64,000 bases of DNA from Arcanobacterium_A hippocoleae (GCF_031456295.1 NZ_JAVDUJ010000001.1:1550001-1614000), one strand, 5' to 3'; counted from the first letter of the stretch, positions 25,306 through 35,109 are shown. Notes: a model not told the origin generated them from the letters alone. Numbers and translations are program-made.

Positions 25306-28119
25306 GTGAGTATCGCTTTATATCGCCGTTATCGGCCAGAGATTTTTGAAGAAGTAATCGGTCAAGACCATGTGATCGAGCCAATTATGGCGGCCTTAGA
25401 AGCTGGGCGCACTACTCATGCCTATCTTTTTTCTGGTCCGCGTGGTTGCGGGAAAACTACTTCTGCTCGGATTCTTGCGCGTTGTTTGAACTGCATTGAA
25501 TATCCCACCCCCACTCCATGCGGTGAGTGTGAATCTTGTCAGGAGCTTGCGCGTGAAGGTTCAGGTTCGCTTGATGTTGTAGAACTTGATGCGGCTTCGC
25601 ACGGTGGTGTTGATGATGCGCGTGAACTACGTGAGCAGGCAAGTTTCGCCCCAGTGCGGGATCGTTTCAAAATTTTCATTATCGACGAAGCACATATGGT
25701 TACTACGCAGGGTTTTAACGCGTTGTTGAAGCTGGTAGAAGAGCCGCCGCCGCACGTAAAATTTATTTTTGCCACTACCGAGCCAGAAAAAGTGATTGGT
25801 ACGATTCGCTCTCGTACACATCATTATCCCTTCCGTCTTGTGCCTCCGCCGGTACTTGAGGATTATCTGAGTGAAATTTGCCGAGATGAAAATATTGATT
25901 CTCCGCGAGAAGTACTTTCGTTGGTAGTACGTGCGGGCACTGGTTCAGTGCGTGATACGCTTTCCGTTTTAGATCAGATCATTGGCGGATCAGACGGGGT
26001 AAGTTTGGATTATGAACGAGCTGTTGCCTTGCTTGGCTATACCTCAGCGCATTTGCTTGACGAAGCAATAATGGCGATCTCAAATAATGCCGGGCTCGCG
26101 CTATTTAAGGTGGTAGATGCAATTGTTACGTCCGGGCATGATCCACGAAGATTCGTGGAAGATTTACTCCAGCGATTGCGTGATTTAGTGATTCTTTCAC
26201 TCGCCGGCGAATCGACACGTGAAGTATTTATACAAGTGCCAGATGATCAGTTTGCTGCGATGGTAGAGCAGGCAAAAATGATCGGAGCGAAGCGTGCATC
26301 TCTTTGCGCCGATTTTGCGAATCAGACGCTTTCGACAATGGTAGGAGCGACGGCGCCGCGTTTACAGCTGGAACTTTTATGCGCACGTCTGCTCATGCAA
26401 ACATTGCCAGATACTGGACGTTTGCACACGGTGGCGCACTCTTCTGGAGAAGCAGCTTCTTTGGAAAGTGCTGGTGCAGATGCTTTGAACCGATCTGGAA
26501 TGAATGCAGTGAAAAATTTCGCTGATAGTGCGCAGCAGCCAAAAACAGCGGAAAAACCGCAGGTTGTAAATCCGTTATCGGCGCCGATGCCAGGTGTGGT
26601 GAATCCGCTGGCAGCTCCAATGCCGCAAGGTGGTATTGAAACGGCAAAGCCTCATCTTGGGCAGCGGCAAGAGCAGAGTGTGGATCTTGCAAACAATGGC
26701 ATGAAAATCTCTGCAACCACTGGAATTAAGGCATCGGCAATGTCTGATTCGGCTGCCGTGCCAAGCAACAAGATGGATCCGAAAAGGATCCATCCAAACT
26801 CTGGCTCTGGGCCGCAAGTGCGTGTGCAAGCTGCGGAAAATGCTGCAATTTCGGAAAAATTGGGATCACCAGAATTTGCGAAGATCGTCGATCAATGGCC
26901 AGATATTTTACAAATATCAGAAAGTAAATCCAGCGCGGTTGCAGCGATCATGGAGCATTCGGCAGGGGCGGCTGCGCTTGAGCGAAATGTGCTCTCGATT
27001 TATTTTGATTCCGAGAAATGGGCGGCGAATTTCAATCAAACGATCCCGGCTCTCGATGTGGTAGCACGGGCAGTTTATGCAAAAACAGGCTTAAAAACGC
27101 GGGTACAGGGTGTGCGCAAGCGTGATGTGGATGATCCGGGAAATTCTGTAAAAACAGAAAATCGGATGCACACACAAACGGCAACGAGCAAAGATCAACT
27201 AAATCAAGAAGCAGGGCGGGGTGATGTCCCACGCCCAAAAGTTGATGCTCCGCAAAATCGAGCGGAGCATCTCGGTGCGGGCCATGATTTAGCAATTCTG
27301 GCTGATGCGGCAGTAGCTGAAAGATCAGCTGCAGCTGCAAGATCCACGGTAAGTGCGCAGGACGCGAAGAGTGCGGCGAAAGATCCAGTTGGTGTGCTGC
27401 GCCCCTTGCTTGATGAAGTTCGTGGAAAACTGGCAGGTCTGGATCCTGCCGATGCAGATTCAAGAAAAGCGGATACGGATCAGTTAGCTCTTTCCGGTCA
27501 AGAAGAGGCAGATATCAATGCGCAAACTTTGATTGAAGCTGAAACCGCTGCGCCGGTACAGGCGGGGATCCAAGCACCGGAGCGGAATTTTCACACAGAT
27601 CAGGCAGTACCTGCGGAAAATATTGCTGCCGTTTCGCAAGAGCAGCCATTTTATCGTCAGGAATTACCAAAAATCCCCCCGGCGGAGATCCCTCATCCAG
27701 ATATCCCGCCAGTGGAGATTCTGCCGACGAACGGTCAAGTACCACTCGATCCAAGATCTAGCGTCGAACGTTTCGGGATAAACTCTCAGCCGTCATCAGT
27801 AGCTGCCGCACATTTCAATACAGCAGCCTTCACCTCCCTTACGGCACAAAATTCTGATCCGATGGCGGCGAAAGGAAGTAGCGCTCCATCGATTACGGAA
27901 CGTCTTGCTGCGCATACTGACGGTACAATGCCCACAGCAGACCCTTTTGCGGCACTGAATATGCAAGGCCCAATCGATGCGGAAGAATTTTCTGGCGACG
28001 AATGGGATGAAGTTTCAGTTGATGATCCGTCTGTGGCAGAATCTACTTTCGTTGGCGTGAATGTAGTACTTGAGCAGCTGAGTGGAAAAATAATTGAAGA
28101 AATTCCTCGGAATAAATAG
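25306..28119 (+). CDS. dnaX: DNA polymerase III subunits gamma/tau
   Basis: The clamp-loader ATPase, 937 residues from GTG 25306 (a TTG at 25288 is also in frame). The N-terminal AAA+ part opens with SIALYRRYRPEIFEEVIGQD, Walker A GPRGCGKTT, a four-cysteine zinc module (CLNC then CGECESCQEL), Walker B FIIDEAHM and the sensor motif TTEPEKV. The collar domain ends near 370. The remaining 560 residues are low-complexity, Ala/Gln/Glu/Asp-rich, with a small folded segment at about 520-600 (FAKIVDQWPDIL). This tail is long even for tau. No A-AAA-AAG type slippage site for a gamma form was noticed. recR follows 12 bases later. Confidence 0.94.
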   Translation: MSIALYRRYRPEIFEEVIGQDHVIEPIMAALEAGRTTHAYLFSGPRGCGKTTSARILARCLNCIEYPTPTPCGECESCQELAREGSGSLDVVELDAASHGGVDDARELREQASFAPVRDRFKIFIIDEAHMVTTQGFNALLKLVEEPPPHVKFIFATTEPEKVIGTIRSRTHHYPFRLVPPPVLEDYLSEICRDENIDSPREVLSLVVRAGTGSVRDTLSVLDQIIGGSDGVSLDYERAVALLGYTSAHLLDEAIMAISNNAGLALFKVVDAIVTSGHDPRRFVEDLLQRLRDLVILSLAGESTREVFIQVPDDQFAAMVEQAKMIGAKRASLCADFANQTLSTMVGATAPRLQLELLCARLLMQTLPDTGRLHTVAHSSGEAASLESAGADALNRSGMNAVKNFADSAQQPKTAEKPQVVNPLSAPMPGVVNPLAAPMPQGGIETAKPHLGQRQEQSVDLANNGMKISATTGIKASAMSDSAAVPSNKMDPKRIHPNSGSGPQVRVQAAENAAISEKLGSPEFAKIVDQWPDILQISESKSSAVAAIMEHSAGAAALERNVLSIYFDSEKWAANFNQTIPALDVVARAVYAKTGLKTRVQGVRKRDVDDPGNSVKTENRMHTQTATSKDQLNQEAGRGDVPRPKVDAPQNRAEHLGAGHDLAILADAAVAERSAAAARSTVSAQDAKSAAKDPVGVLRPLLDEVRGKLAGLDPADADSRKADTDQLALSGQEEADINAQTLIEAETAAPVQAGIQAPERNFHTDQAVPAENIAAVSQEQPFYRQELPKIPPAEIPHPDIPPVEILPTNGQVPLDPRSSVERFGINSQPSSVAAAHFNTAAFTSLTAQNSDPMAAKGSSAPSITERLAAHTDGTMPTADPFAALNMQGPIDAEEFSGDEWDEVSVDDPSVAESTFVGVNVVLEQLSGKIIEEIPRNK

Positions 28120-28131
28120 AAAAGGCAGGAT

Positions 28132-28749
28132 ATGGCAGGCGTATACGACGGTGCAGTACAAGAATTAATCGACGAACTTGGGCGGTTGCCAGGTATTGGA
28201 CCAAAGAGTGCGCAGCGGATCGCATTCCACCTGCTCGAAGCAGATGATTTAGAAGTGAAAGCACTTATTGACGCATTGATGGCAGTGAAAGAAAAAGTTA
28301 AGTACTGCGAGATTTGCGGCAATGTGACCGAAGATGAAATCTGTAGGATCTGCAATGATCCACGGCGTCTTGAATCAGTTATTTGTGTAGTTGAAGAATC
28401 ACGCGATATCGTCGCGATTGAGCGGGCACGTGAATATCGCGGACGCTACCATGTGCTTGGTGGAGTGATCGACCCGATTGGTGGCGTAGGGCCGGAAGAT
28501 TTACGGATCCGCGAGCTTTATGCTCGGCTTGCAAATGGGCAGGTGCAAGAGGTGATTCTCGCGATGAATCCAAATGTGGAAGGGGAGGCTACAGCCACCT
28601 ATCTTGCGGTGAATCTTGCACAATTGGGTGTGGCAGTTTCCAGGCTTGCATCTGGTCTTCCGGTCGGTGGAGATCTTGAATACGCTGACGAAATCACAAT
28701 TTCCCGTGCGCTTGAAGGGCGCCAGCGGGTCCACGCGCCAGGGCTTTAA
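28132..28749 (+). CDS. recR: Recombination mediator RecR
   Basis: A 205-residue RecR, acting with RecO/RecF to load RecA on gaps. The helix-hairpin-helix LGRLPGIGPKSAQRIAFHLL is at about 18-37. The four-cysteine zinc finger CEICGNVTEDEICRIC is at about 60-75. The Toprim domain follows with VVEESRDIVAIE, YHVLGGVIDPIGGVGPEDLR and the C-terminal LASGLPVGGDLEYAD. ATG 28132 follows AAAAGGCAGG. Full length; operon with dnaX, as in most bacteria. Confidence 0.97.
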   Translation: MAGVYDGAVQELIDELGRLPGIGPKSAQRIAFHLLEADDLEVKALIDALMAVKEKVKYCEICGNVTEDEICRICNDPRRLESVICVVEESRDIVAIERAREYRGRYHVLGGVIDPIGGVGPEDLRIRELYARLANGQVQEVILAMNPNVEGEATATYLAVNLAQLGVAVSRLASGLPVGGDLEYADEITISRALEGRQRVHAPGL

Positions 28750-28750
28750 C

Positions 28751-28786
28751 AGCTAAATTATGATCTGGATGCATTGTGATTTAGCT
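28751..28786. terminator. Stem-loop between convergent recR and DUF4032 genes
   Basis: AGCTAAAT (28751-28758) and ATTTAGCT (28779-28786) are perfect complements. Placed between two converging stops, so probably bidirectional. No long T-run. Confidence 0.5.
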
Positions 28787-28807
28787 TGCGCAAGAAATTA
28801 GAACGGC

Positions 28808-30079
28808 TCAAGCCATATATCCAGACCAATCTTCGTCAATAAAATCAGCGTCTTCAATTTCGTCACGACCAAGGAGTGCTTTTTCGTCAGGACGTGATGC
28901 GAGAATCTGATTGATATAAGACTGGGTGGCTTCCGGCATCATGATTTCGTAGCCTGCCTGCTCTGACATATACCAACGGTGGTCAAGGATCTCATGGAAA
29001 ATTTGTGCGGGTTCGAGTTTTTCACGCAATTCGCGTGGTACTGCGCGAATCGTTGGTTCATACACATCTGACATCCACTCATGCGCAATCAACGAAATCG
29101 GTTGATCTGAATTTCCGCGGAGAGTCTGAAATTGCTGAATGTCGTTGATCATCCGGCGGGCTTGCTGCTCTTGCGCATCTAAACCGGTGAGCTTCATTAA
29201 GAGGCGCGAGTAATGCCCTGCATCCACGACTTTTGGGCGGATCCGCAACTGGGTGCCGTCAGTATCTTTCTGCATTACGAGTTCACTCACATCGAAACCG
29301 AGTTCATTTAAGCGTCGGACACGATTATCTACATGCCAGCGTTCATCGATTGAGAAGCTTTCTTCGCTTGTGAGCTCGTGCCAAAGTTGGCAGTAGCGTT
29401 CTTCGAAACGGTTTCCGATCTCGATTGCATCATATTCTTCAGAGAGGATCCCTCCGGCTTGCAGATCGAATAGTTCGCCAATGATATTCGTGCGCGCCAC
29501 ATCAATATCGTAAAGACGTTTTTTCTCGGAAAGTTTTTCAAACTTTTCGCCAGTTTCGGCATCTACAAGATATGCGGCAAACTCACTTGCGTCACGTCGA
29601 AAAAGTGTATTTGAAAGTGAGACATCCCCCCAGAAAAAGCCAAGCAAGTGGAGCCGCACCATCAGCACGGTAAGCGCGTCAATAAGGCGATTAACGGTAT
29701 CGGTGCGCATCCCGCCATGACCGAAGACGGCACGATACGGCAGCGAGAATGAAAGATGCCGAGTGATCAGAGCCGCATTGAGTGGTTCGCCTGCACTGTT
29801 AAAACGATTAGTAATGACGGCAAGCGGCTCTACGCAGGGAGCATCAAGGCGATTTAGATCGCGGAGCGTCGCGTATTCAGAATGCGCAACCTCGCTGCTG
29901 ATTTCTTTCACGGCAATAATCTGGCCGTTCAGCTTCACGAATCGCACCACGTGCCGCGAAATACCGCGTGGAAGTGCGGCGATAATATTTTCTGGCCATT
30001 CGCGTAGCGGCAGATCCCAGGGCAGGTCAATGAGGGATGGTTCCACCTGGGCAGACGTGATCTCCAATGCTGTCTTCAT
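28808..30079 (-). CDS. DUF4032 kinase-like protein
   Basis: A 423-residue protein in two parts. The N-terminal half has a protein-kinase/lipopolysaccharide-kinase-like fold: an ATP-lysine candidate in IIAVKEIS, hinge ITRHLS, and a catalytic-loop equivalent FFWGDVSLSNTLF in which HRD is replaced by WGD, followed by YLVDAETGE in the DFG position. The C-terminal half (about 230-390) matches the actinobacterial DUF4032 domain, with LIAHEWMSDVYEPTIRAVPR and QIFHEILDHRWYMSEQAG. The Asp and Asn of the loop are kept, so activity is possible. Substrate unknown. No partner genes. Confidence 0.78.
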   Translation of the reverse strand: MKTALEITSAQVEPSLIDLPWDLPLREWPENIIAALPRGISRHVVRFVKLNGQIIAVKEISSEVAHSEYATLRDLNRLDAPCVEPLAVITNRFNSAGEPLNAALITRHLSFSLPYRAVFGHGGMRTDTVNRLIDALTVLMVRLHLLGFFWGDVSLSNTLFRRDASEFAAYLVDAETGEKFEKLSEKKRLYDIDVARTNIIGELFDLQAGGILSEEYDAIEIGNRFEERYCQLWHELTSEESFSIDERWHVDNRVRRLNELGFDVSELVMQKDTDGTQLRIRPKVVDAGHYSRLLMKLTGLDAQEQQARRMINDIQQFQTLRGNSDQPISLIAHEWMSDVYEPTIRAVPRELREKLEPAQIFHEILDHRWYMSEQAGYEIMMPEATQSYINQILASRPDEKALLGRDEIEDADFIDEDWSGYMA

Positions 30080-30184
30080 ACCATTACCCTAATGCCCTTG
30101 TGCTGATTTTGCGAATTTTATGTACGGGCAGCAGGAGATTTCAGCTGCAGATTTAGTAGTACCTGATTTGATTCGTGCTCCTTC

Positions 30185-30275
30185 TGCGCTTTTGCGTTGA
30201 GAGCGTTTGCGCTGTATGCCGCAGATGCAAAAGCGCAGGGGGAGTTGGCTTGCACTTTTGCAGCCAACTCCCCCT
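30185..30275 (-). terminator. Tandem hairpins after the MsiK-like ATPase gene
   Basis: The first hairpin has perfect 14-bp arms 30237-30250 and 30262-30275. Directly after it, reading leftward, comes CGCTTTTGC, which belongs to a second perfect 11-bp hairpin (30185-30195 with 30227-30237). The first is a good terminator for the gene ending at 30298. Confidence 0.75.
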
Positions 30276-30297
30276 GATGTGTAGCTTATTGAAACCT

Positions 30298-31422
30298 TTA
30301 TGCTCCGAGGCGTTCACCCGTAGTTGGGGAGAAGTAATGTACATATCCAGCACGTGGGTGCAGGTGTAGTACATCGCCTGGATGTACGCGGCGCTCCGGT
30401 GGTACGCGCACCGTCATTGTTTCAGAATTATCGCCGGAACCAAAGCGTTCAGATTCGCGTTCAGCGCCAACGATTGTGCCGTAAACGTATGAATCGGAGC
30501 CAAGATTTTCGATGAAGGTCACTTGCAATGGGATCGAATTGCCTAAACCGTCAACGGAATCAAAGCTTTCTGGGCGCACGCCAATCGTTACTGTAGTAGC
30601 GCCTTCAGCCTTCAAGGCAGCAAGAACTTCACTCGGAAGTGTGAAGCGGGCATCGCCAAATACTGCATCATTGCCATCTACGCGCCATAAACCAAGGTTC
30701 ATCGCTGGTGAACCGATAAAGCCTGCTACGAAAGCATTTGCCGGTTTGGTAAACATTTCCTCTGGTGAAGCGACTTGCTGCAAAATGCCATCCTTGATTA
30801 CCGCAATTCGATCCCCCATGGTGAGAGCTTCAGTCTGATCGTGGGTCACATAAAGGGTGGTGACGCCAAGTTTGCGCTGCAGAGAAGCAATCTGGGTGCG
30901 GGTTTGGACCCGCAATTTTGCATCTAAGTTTGAAAGTGGCTCATCCATCAAGAAGACCTTTGGCTTGCGCACAATTGCACGGCCCATTGCCACACGCTGG
31001 CGTTGGCCACCGGAAAGAGCCTTTGGTTTCCGGTCAAGATATTCGGTCAGGTCAAGAATCTTTGCAGCTTCTTCGACGCGAGTGCGGATCTCCGCCTTAT
31101 CTACACCGGCAATTTTCAGTGCAAAGCCCATATTGTCTGCGACCGTCATATGCGGATATAGCGCATAGTTTTGGAAAACCATTGCGATATCGCGATCCTT
31201 TGGAGTTACGTCAGTGACGTCACGATCCCCGATGAAAATGCGACCGGAATTTACATCCTCCAAACCTGCTAGCATCCGCAGCGAAGTGGATTTACCACAC
31301 CCTGACGGACCAACAAGAACAAGGAATTCTCCATCCTCGATCTGGAGGTTTAATTTATCTACTGCAGGCTTATCAGCGCCTGGATAGACGCGCGTAGCGT
31401 CCTTAAAAGTAACGGTTGCCAT
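30298..31422 (-). CDS. Sugar ABC transporter ATP-binding protein (UgpC/MsmK/MsiK family)
   Basis: A 374-residue ATPase of the MalK/UgpC class. Walker A is GPSGCGKST near 39, the Q-loop MVFQNYALYPHMTV, the signature LSGGQRQRVAMGRA near 135, Walker B VFLMDEPLSNLD and the switch YVTHDQTEA. The C-terminal TOBE region (about 240-374) includes GVRPESF and the end FSPTTGERLGA. No permease or binding-protein gene is adjacent. Such orphan ATPases (MsiK in Streptomyces) energise several sugar importers at once; that role is inferred. ATG 31422 has a purine-rich leader (GGGAAATGAGTA). Confidence 0.93.
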   Translation of the reverse strand: MATVTFKDATRVYPGADKPAVDKLNLQIEDGEFLVLVGPSGCGKSTSLRMLAGLEDVNSGRIFIGDRDVTDVTPKDRDIAMVFQNYALYPHMTVADNMGFALKIAGVDKAEIRTRVEEAAKILDLTEYLDRKPKALSGGQRQRVAMGRAIVRKPKVFLMDEPLSNLDAKLRVQTRTQIASLQRKLGVTTLYVTHDQTEALTMGDRIAVIKDGILQQVASPEEMFTKPANAFVAGFIGSPAMNLGLWRVDGNDAVFGDARFTLPSEVLAALKAEGATTVTIGVRPESFDSVDGLGNSIPLQVTFIENLGSDSYVYGTIVGAERESERFGSGDNSETMTVRVPPERRVHPGDVLHLHPRAGYVHYFSPTTGERLGA

Positions 31423-31678
31423 TACTCATTTCCCTTCACCGGCAGGTACGTGCCGGACGATCCATAGTGAAAGGTGCTTTAAAAGCACGGTGAACACGTC
31501 GGTGTGTTCACTGCATAACATTATTACATAACTCACCCTGAATTTCCCCTGAACTTCCAAGAAGTGAGCTGCGACTCAGAAAATGTTTAAGCTATCGTTG
31601 TAGCGAGTGCATCGTGTGCCGGTGCGCTAAATGTGGAAATAAACTCGGGTAGTCAAGCCGTGTAAGAGGGGAGTGAGA

Positions 31679-33646
31679 ATGCCAATGTGTGAAGAAAATA
31701 GTGTAACTGCGCCAAAAATAAAAACTGCAGCGAGATCAGATAACGCAGATGCAGCGAATTTCTTGCCCGCACTTTCAGCTGCTGCCACAGATTTACCGCG
31801 GATGCTTGATGGGTACCAGTTGATCAGGAAAATTGGCGCAGGTGGGATGTCCACCGTGTTTGAGGCAATCAGTCCTGACGGCACAGCCGTCGCCCTGAAG
31901 CTGCTGCATCCATCATTTGGTGATACAGCCAATGCGCGCTCCAGACTGCGCCGTGAAGTGGCAATGTTACAGCGTTTGCATGGAGATCATGTGGCGCAGA
32001 TTCTTGATGCTGAGCTTGCTGGAGAAAACCTGTTTATCGTCACAGAACTGATTGAAGGGCTCACGCTTGAGGCGGATGTGCAGCGTGAGGGGCGCTATAC
32101 TGAAGAAGATTTGGTACGGCTTGGCGAGCAACTTGCAATAGCGCTTTCTGCAGTGCATGATGCAGGGATATTGCATCGAGATTTGAAACCTTCAAATGTG
32201 ATGCTGCGGGGTGAAACTCCAGTATTGATTGATTTTGGGATTTCGCAGGGTGGTGCCGATACGCGATTGACGCAAACTGGATTCTTGACGCATACGCCAG
32301 GGTTTTGTGATCCGCGTGTGATTCAAGGATGTGAGCCTGACGAAGCCGCGGATTGGTGGGCATTGAGTGCCGTCCTTGCGTATGCTGCTACCGGAGTGCG
32401 GCCTTTTGGGGGTGGCTTGCCGGCTGCGGTGATGCATCGCGTGCTGCATGAAACCCCAGATTTACCACATTTAGATCACCGGATTGCTGCCCTTTTTAGG
32501 GCTGCGCTTGTGCCTGATTTGACGCAGCGCCTCACCTATTCGCAGCTACTGATCGCGCTGGCAGATCCGCAGATTATGCCTGACCTCGTGGATCAGGGAA
32601 CTTTGACTTTCAGACCGGAAGCGGTCGAACAAAATGTGCAAACTCGCGTGCTTGATGCCGAAATGGAGGCAGAAACGATTGCATTGGTATCTGGCGAAAT
32701 CGATTTGCCAACCTTGCAAACAACTCAAGAAACTGCAGTGAACTCGTGGCAGGAAACTTTTTCTCTCGCAGCTGTGCAAAATGAATTTCTGGAATCTTCC
32801 CAGATGCAAATACCGCTAACCGAACCAGTGGCACAAATGCGCACACCGCCCTTAGCGCAAACCCGAAAGTATCCCGCGCCAAACTCTTTACCGCAAGGTG
32901 TGAATCAAATGCCAGCTCCGCAGATGGTTAGTGCAGCTGCGCTGACGGCGCAAAATCCGCTGCTTGCGCAAGCGGATGCGGGCAGCGGGGTAACTGATGT
33001 GAGTGAAAATTTTCTTGCCGGGTACACGATTAAACCCTTGAAACACTACCGCATGATCACGCTCTGCATCGGCGTATTTGTGGCACTGATTGGGGCACAT
33101 CTGCCTTTGCTAACTATGGGTGGTGTGATCTGTGTGGGGGCGATCTTGGGTACTGTTGGGATTCTGCGTGAAAAACTTATTGCGCGCAGAATTCGGCGCG
33201 GGATGGCTGCGAATTCAGATTCTGGGATCTTGCTTGCTTATTTCCCGATTGCTTTCCTCTCTGGGATCTTGCGGAGTGTTTTTGCAGGCAGTCTGGGGGT
33301 GTTGAGTGGAGGTTTGTTATTGCTGGTTGGCGGCAGGAATTTGGGGGCAGGTGGAACTGCTGATGAGGTAGCTGCAGCCGGTCTTGCTTGGTTTGGACGG
33401 ATCGTGGCAGCTTTTACGCAGTTTAATGGTGTGCCCACATTGTTTGCGTTTGCAATTGCGATAGTGATTTACTGGTTTTTCCCAACTTCGCAACCAATGC
33501 GAACTGGGCTGCGAGTAGCCTTGGAGCGTTTGATTCCAGCACGCAGATATTATTTCTACGGGCTCTTGCTGATGCTGCTTGCAATATTCTTTGTCTTTCT
33601 CTCCGGATTATTTTCCAGTTCTGGAAATTCGTGGCCGCTGTGGTAA
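31679..33646 (+). CDS. Membrane-anchored serine/threonine protein kinase
   Basis: A 655-residue kinase. The kinase domain (about 40-300) is complete: glycine loop IGAGGMSTVFEA, ATP lysine VALKLLH, catalytic loop ILHRDLKPSNVML, metal DFG in LIDFGISQ, and the activation segment with TPGFCDPRVI. A Gln/Glu/Pro-rich linker follows (about 300-460). The C-terminus has about five to six membrane helices (MITLCIGVFVALIGAHLPLL through LLLMLLAIFFVFLSGLF) and no PASTA repeats, unlike PknB. ATG 31679 is placed properly after AGAGGGGA; GTG 31673 touches that site and is unlikely. It has no linked phosphatase gene. It probably senses membrane state, which is inference. Confidence 0.88.
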   Translation: MPMCEENSVTAPKIKTAARSDNADAANFLPALSAAATDLPRMLDGYQLIRKIGAGGMSTVFEAISPDGTAVALKLLHPSFGDTANARSRLRREVAMLQRLHGDHVAQILDAELAGENLFIVTELIEGLTLEADVQREGRYTEEDLVRLGEQLAIALSAVHDAGILHRDLKPSNVMLRGETPVLIDFGISQGGADTRLTQTGFLTHTPGFCDPRVIQGCEPDEAADWWALSAVLAYAATGVRPFGGGLPAAVMHRVLHETPDLPHLDHRIAALFRAALVPDLTQRLTYSQLLIALADPQIMPDLVDQGTLTFRPEAVEQNVQTRVLDAEMEAETIALVSGEIDLPTLQTTQETAVNSWQETFSLAAVQNEFLESSQMQIPLTEPVAQMRTPPLAQTRKYPAPNSLPQGVNQMPAPQMVSAAALTAQNPLLAQADAGSGVTDVSENFLAGYTIKPLKHYRMITLCIGVFVALIGAHLPLLTMGGVICVGAILGTVGILREKLIARRIRRGMAANSDSGILLAYFPIAFLSGILRSVFAGSLGVLSGGLLLLVGGRNLGAGGTADEVAAAGLAWFGRIVAAFTQFNGVPTLFAFAIAIVIYWFFPTSQPMRTGLRVALERLIPARRYYFYGLLLMLLAIFFVFLSGLFSSSGNSWPLW

Positions 33647-34017
33647 ATCGAGTTTGAGATTCGCGTCCACAAAAGTTTATTAACTGTTTATCGCAAGCCG
33701 ATTGAGGTTATCGCCCGAGATATGTTTTGTATTGGGAAAACTATCACTGCATTTTTACGTGGTAGCAGTATTTATTACTGGGATGCACGCGCAGGGGAGA
33801 ATATTTTTCCGCGCATGAAAGTATGCCGTCGTTGATGATAATTTCGCCGATGGCATGAAGGTATGGCAATGAGTGTGGTATCGGCATTGATAATATCTAG
33901 AATTCAAGTTGGATTTTGAAATGCCGCTGCATACTAGTTTCTCCTGACGGGAAGCGGAAATTCCGCTTGTGATCCGATTAGTGAAACTAAAGTGCACAGA
34001 CTTAAAAAGAGGAATAA
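33647..34017. other. Non-coding gap between the kinase and DsbA-like genes
   Basis: No gene supported. A possible imperfect hairpin (ATGCCGTCG at about 33821 with CGATGGCAT at about 33848) may end the kinase transcript. The rest should hold the promoter of the next gene. Confidence 0.5.
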
Positions 34018-34857
34018 ATGGGAGCGAAACAGACCCCGGGAATGACTGGTAATAAATTGACGAAGGAAGAACGTCGAAGTGCAGCGCGAGAAAAAGCACG
34101 CCTACTGCGTGAGCAGGAAGAAAAGCGTGCAAGGCGAAACCGGATTTTGCTGATCTTCGGAGTTCTTGCTGCACTTTTGCTGGTTGGGCTTGTTATTTTC
34201 AAAATCGTCAGCTCAGGAAATGCAAATGATACCGGTAGCTATGACGGAAAGGCTCGTAGCGCGGAATTGCAGAATGTACAAGCTGATTTTGGGATTGCCG
34301 TTGGAAAAGACGGAGCAGCGCTCGCGGCTCCCGTGGCAGATGTGCCGCAGGTGGGAGTGTATGCTGATTTGATGTGTCCGCATTGTGTCCAGCTTGAGCA
34401 TGACTCAAAGGATGCTTATGAAAAGTTTATGCCTACCGGGAAAGTTGGCGTGGTGCATTATCCAGTTGAAATCATGAATACGGATTATGCAAAATATGGC
34501 ACTGCAGCGTTATTATATGTGGCGACCTATGCGCCTGAAAGCTATACCAAGTTCCATACAGAGCTGTTCGATTACGCATACAAGATCATTGTGGAACGTT
34601 CTGCACAGATGCCGACGGCAGCAAAAATTGCAGATATGGCAAAAGCAGCTGGTGTACCTGCAGATATCGTGAATGATTTACCAGCTTCGATCACTTCTGA
34701 AGCATGGCAAAAGCATGTGCAAGCTGCTACCGAAAAGTTCCGTGAAGCTGGCTGGAAAGGTACTCCGACGGTGACGGTAAACGGAACAGAGACGAATGCT
34801 TGGGGTAATGGCGGGATGAAGGCTGTTTTTGCAGAAGCTTTAGGTGCCGCAAAGTAA
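34018..34857 (+). CDS. Membrane-anchored DsbA-like thiol-disulfide oxidoreductase
   Basis: A 279-residue protein with a very basic N-terminal cytoplasmic segment (about 1-42, KLTKEERRSAAREKARLLRE), one membrane helix (about 43-64, ILLIFGVLAALLLVGLVIF) and an extracytoplasmic thioredoxin-fold DsbA domain. The active site is YADLMCPHCVQLE (CPHC) near 120, and the cis-proline loop is KGTPTVTVNG near 250. It should catalyse disulfide formation in exported proteins, as known for actinobacterial pilins. The VKOR partner often found nearby is not in this window. ATG 34018 follows AAAGAGGAATAA. Confidence 0.9.
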   Translation: MGAKQTPGMTGNKLTKEERRSAAREKARLLREQEEKRARRNRILLIFGVLAALLLVGLVIFKIVSSGNANDTGSYDGKARSAELQNVQADFGIAVGKDGAALAAPVADVPQVGVYADLMCPHCVQLEHDSKDAYEKFMPTGKVGVVHYPVEIMNTDYAKYGTAALLYVATYAPESYTKFHTELFDYAYKIIVERSAQMPTAAKIADMAKAAGVPADIVNDLPASITSEAWQKHVQAATEKFREAGWKGTPTVTVNGTETNAWGNGGMKAVFAEALGAAK

Positions 34858-35036
34858 AAGCGAACCGCATCGCATTGCAATCGATTTAACAGAGCTTGCT
34901 GCTGACTGATTTTTCGTGGATGCGGGAATCTGGAAAATGTGAGATTGGGGGTATTTGCGCTTCGATTGGCGCAATACCCCCTTTTTCTGGCAAGATATAT
35001 TCAGCTACGATTTTTGAAAGTAAATCATGGCACAAA

Positions 35037-35109
35037 GCCTCCTTAGCTCAGTTGGTAGAGCGCCGCTCTTGTAAAGCGAAGGTCGTCAGTTCGAGTCTGA
35101 CAGGGGGCT
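35037..35109 (+). tRNA. tRNA-Thr (anticodon TGT)
   Basis: 73 bases with acceptor GCCTCCT/AGGGGGC (one G-U), D-arm GCTCAGTTGGTAGAGC, anticodon loop CTTGTAA (TGT, threonine) and T-arm GTCAGTTCGAGTCTGAC. CCA is not encoded. Confidence 0.95.
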
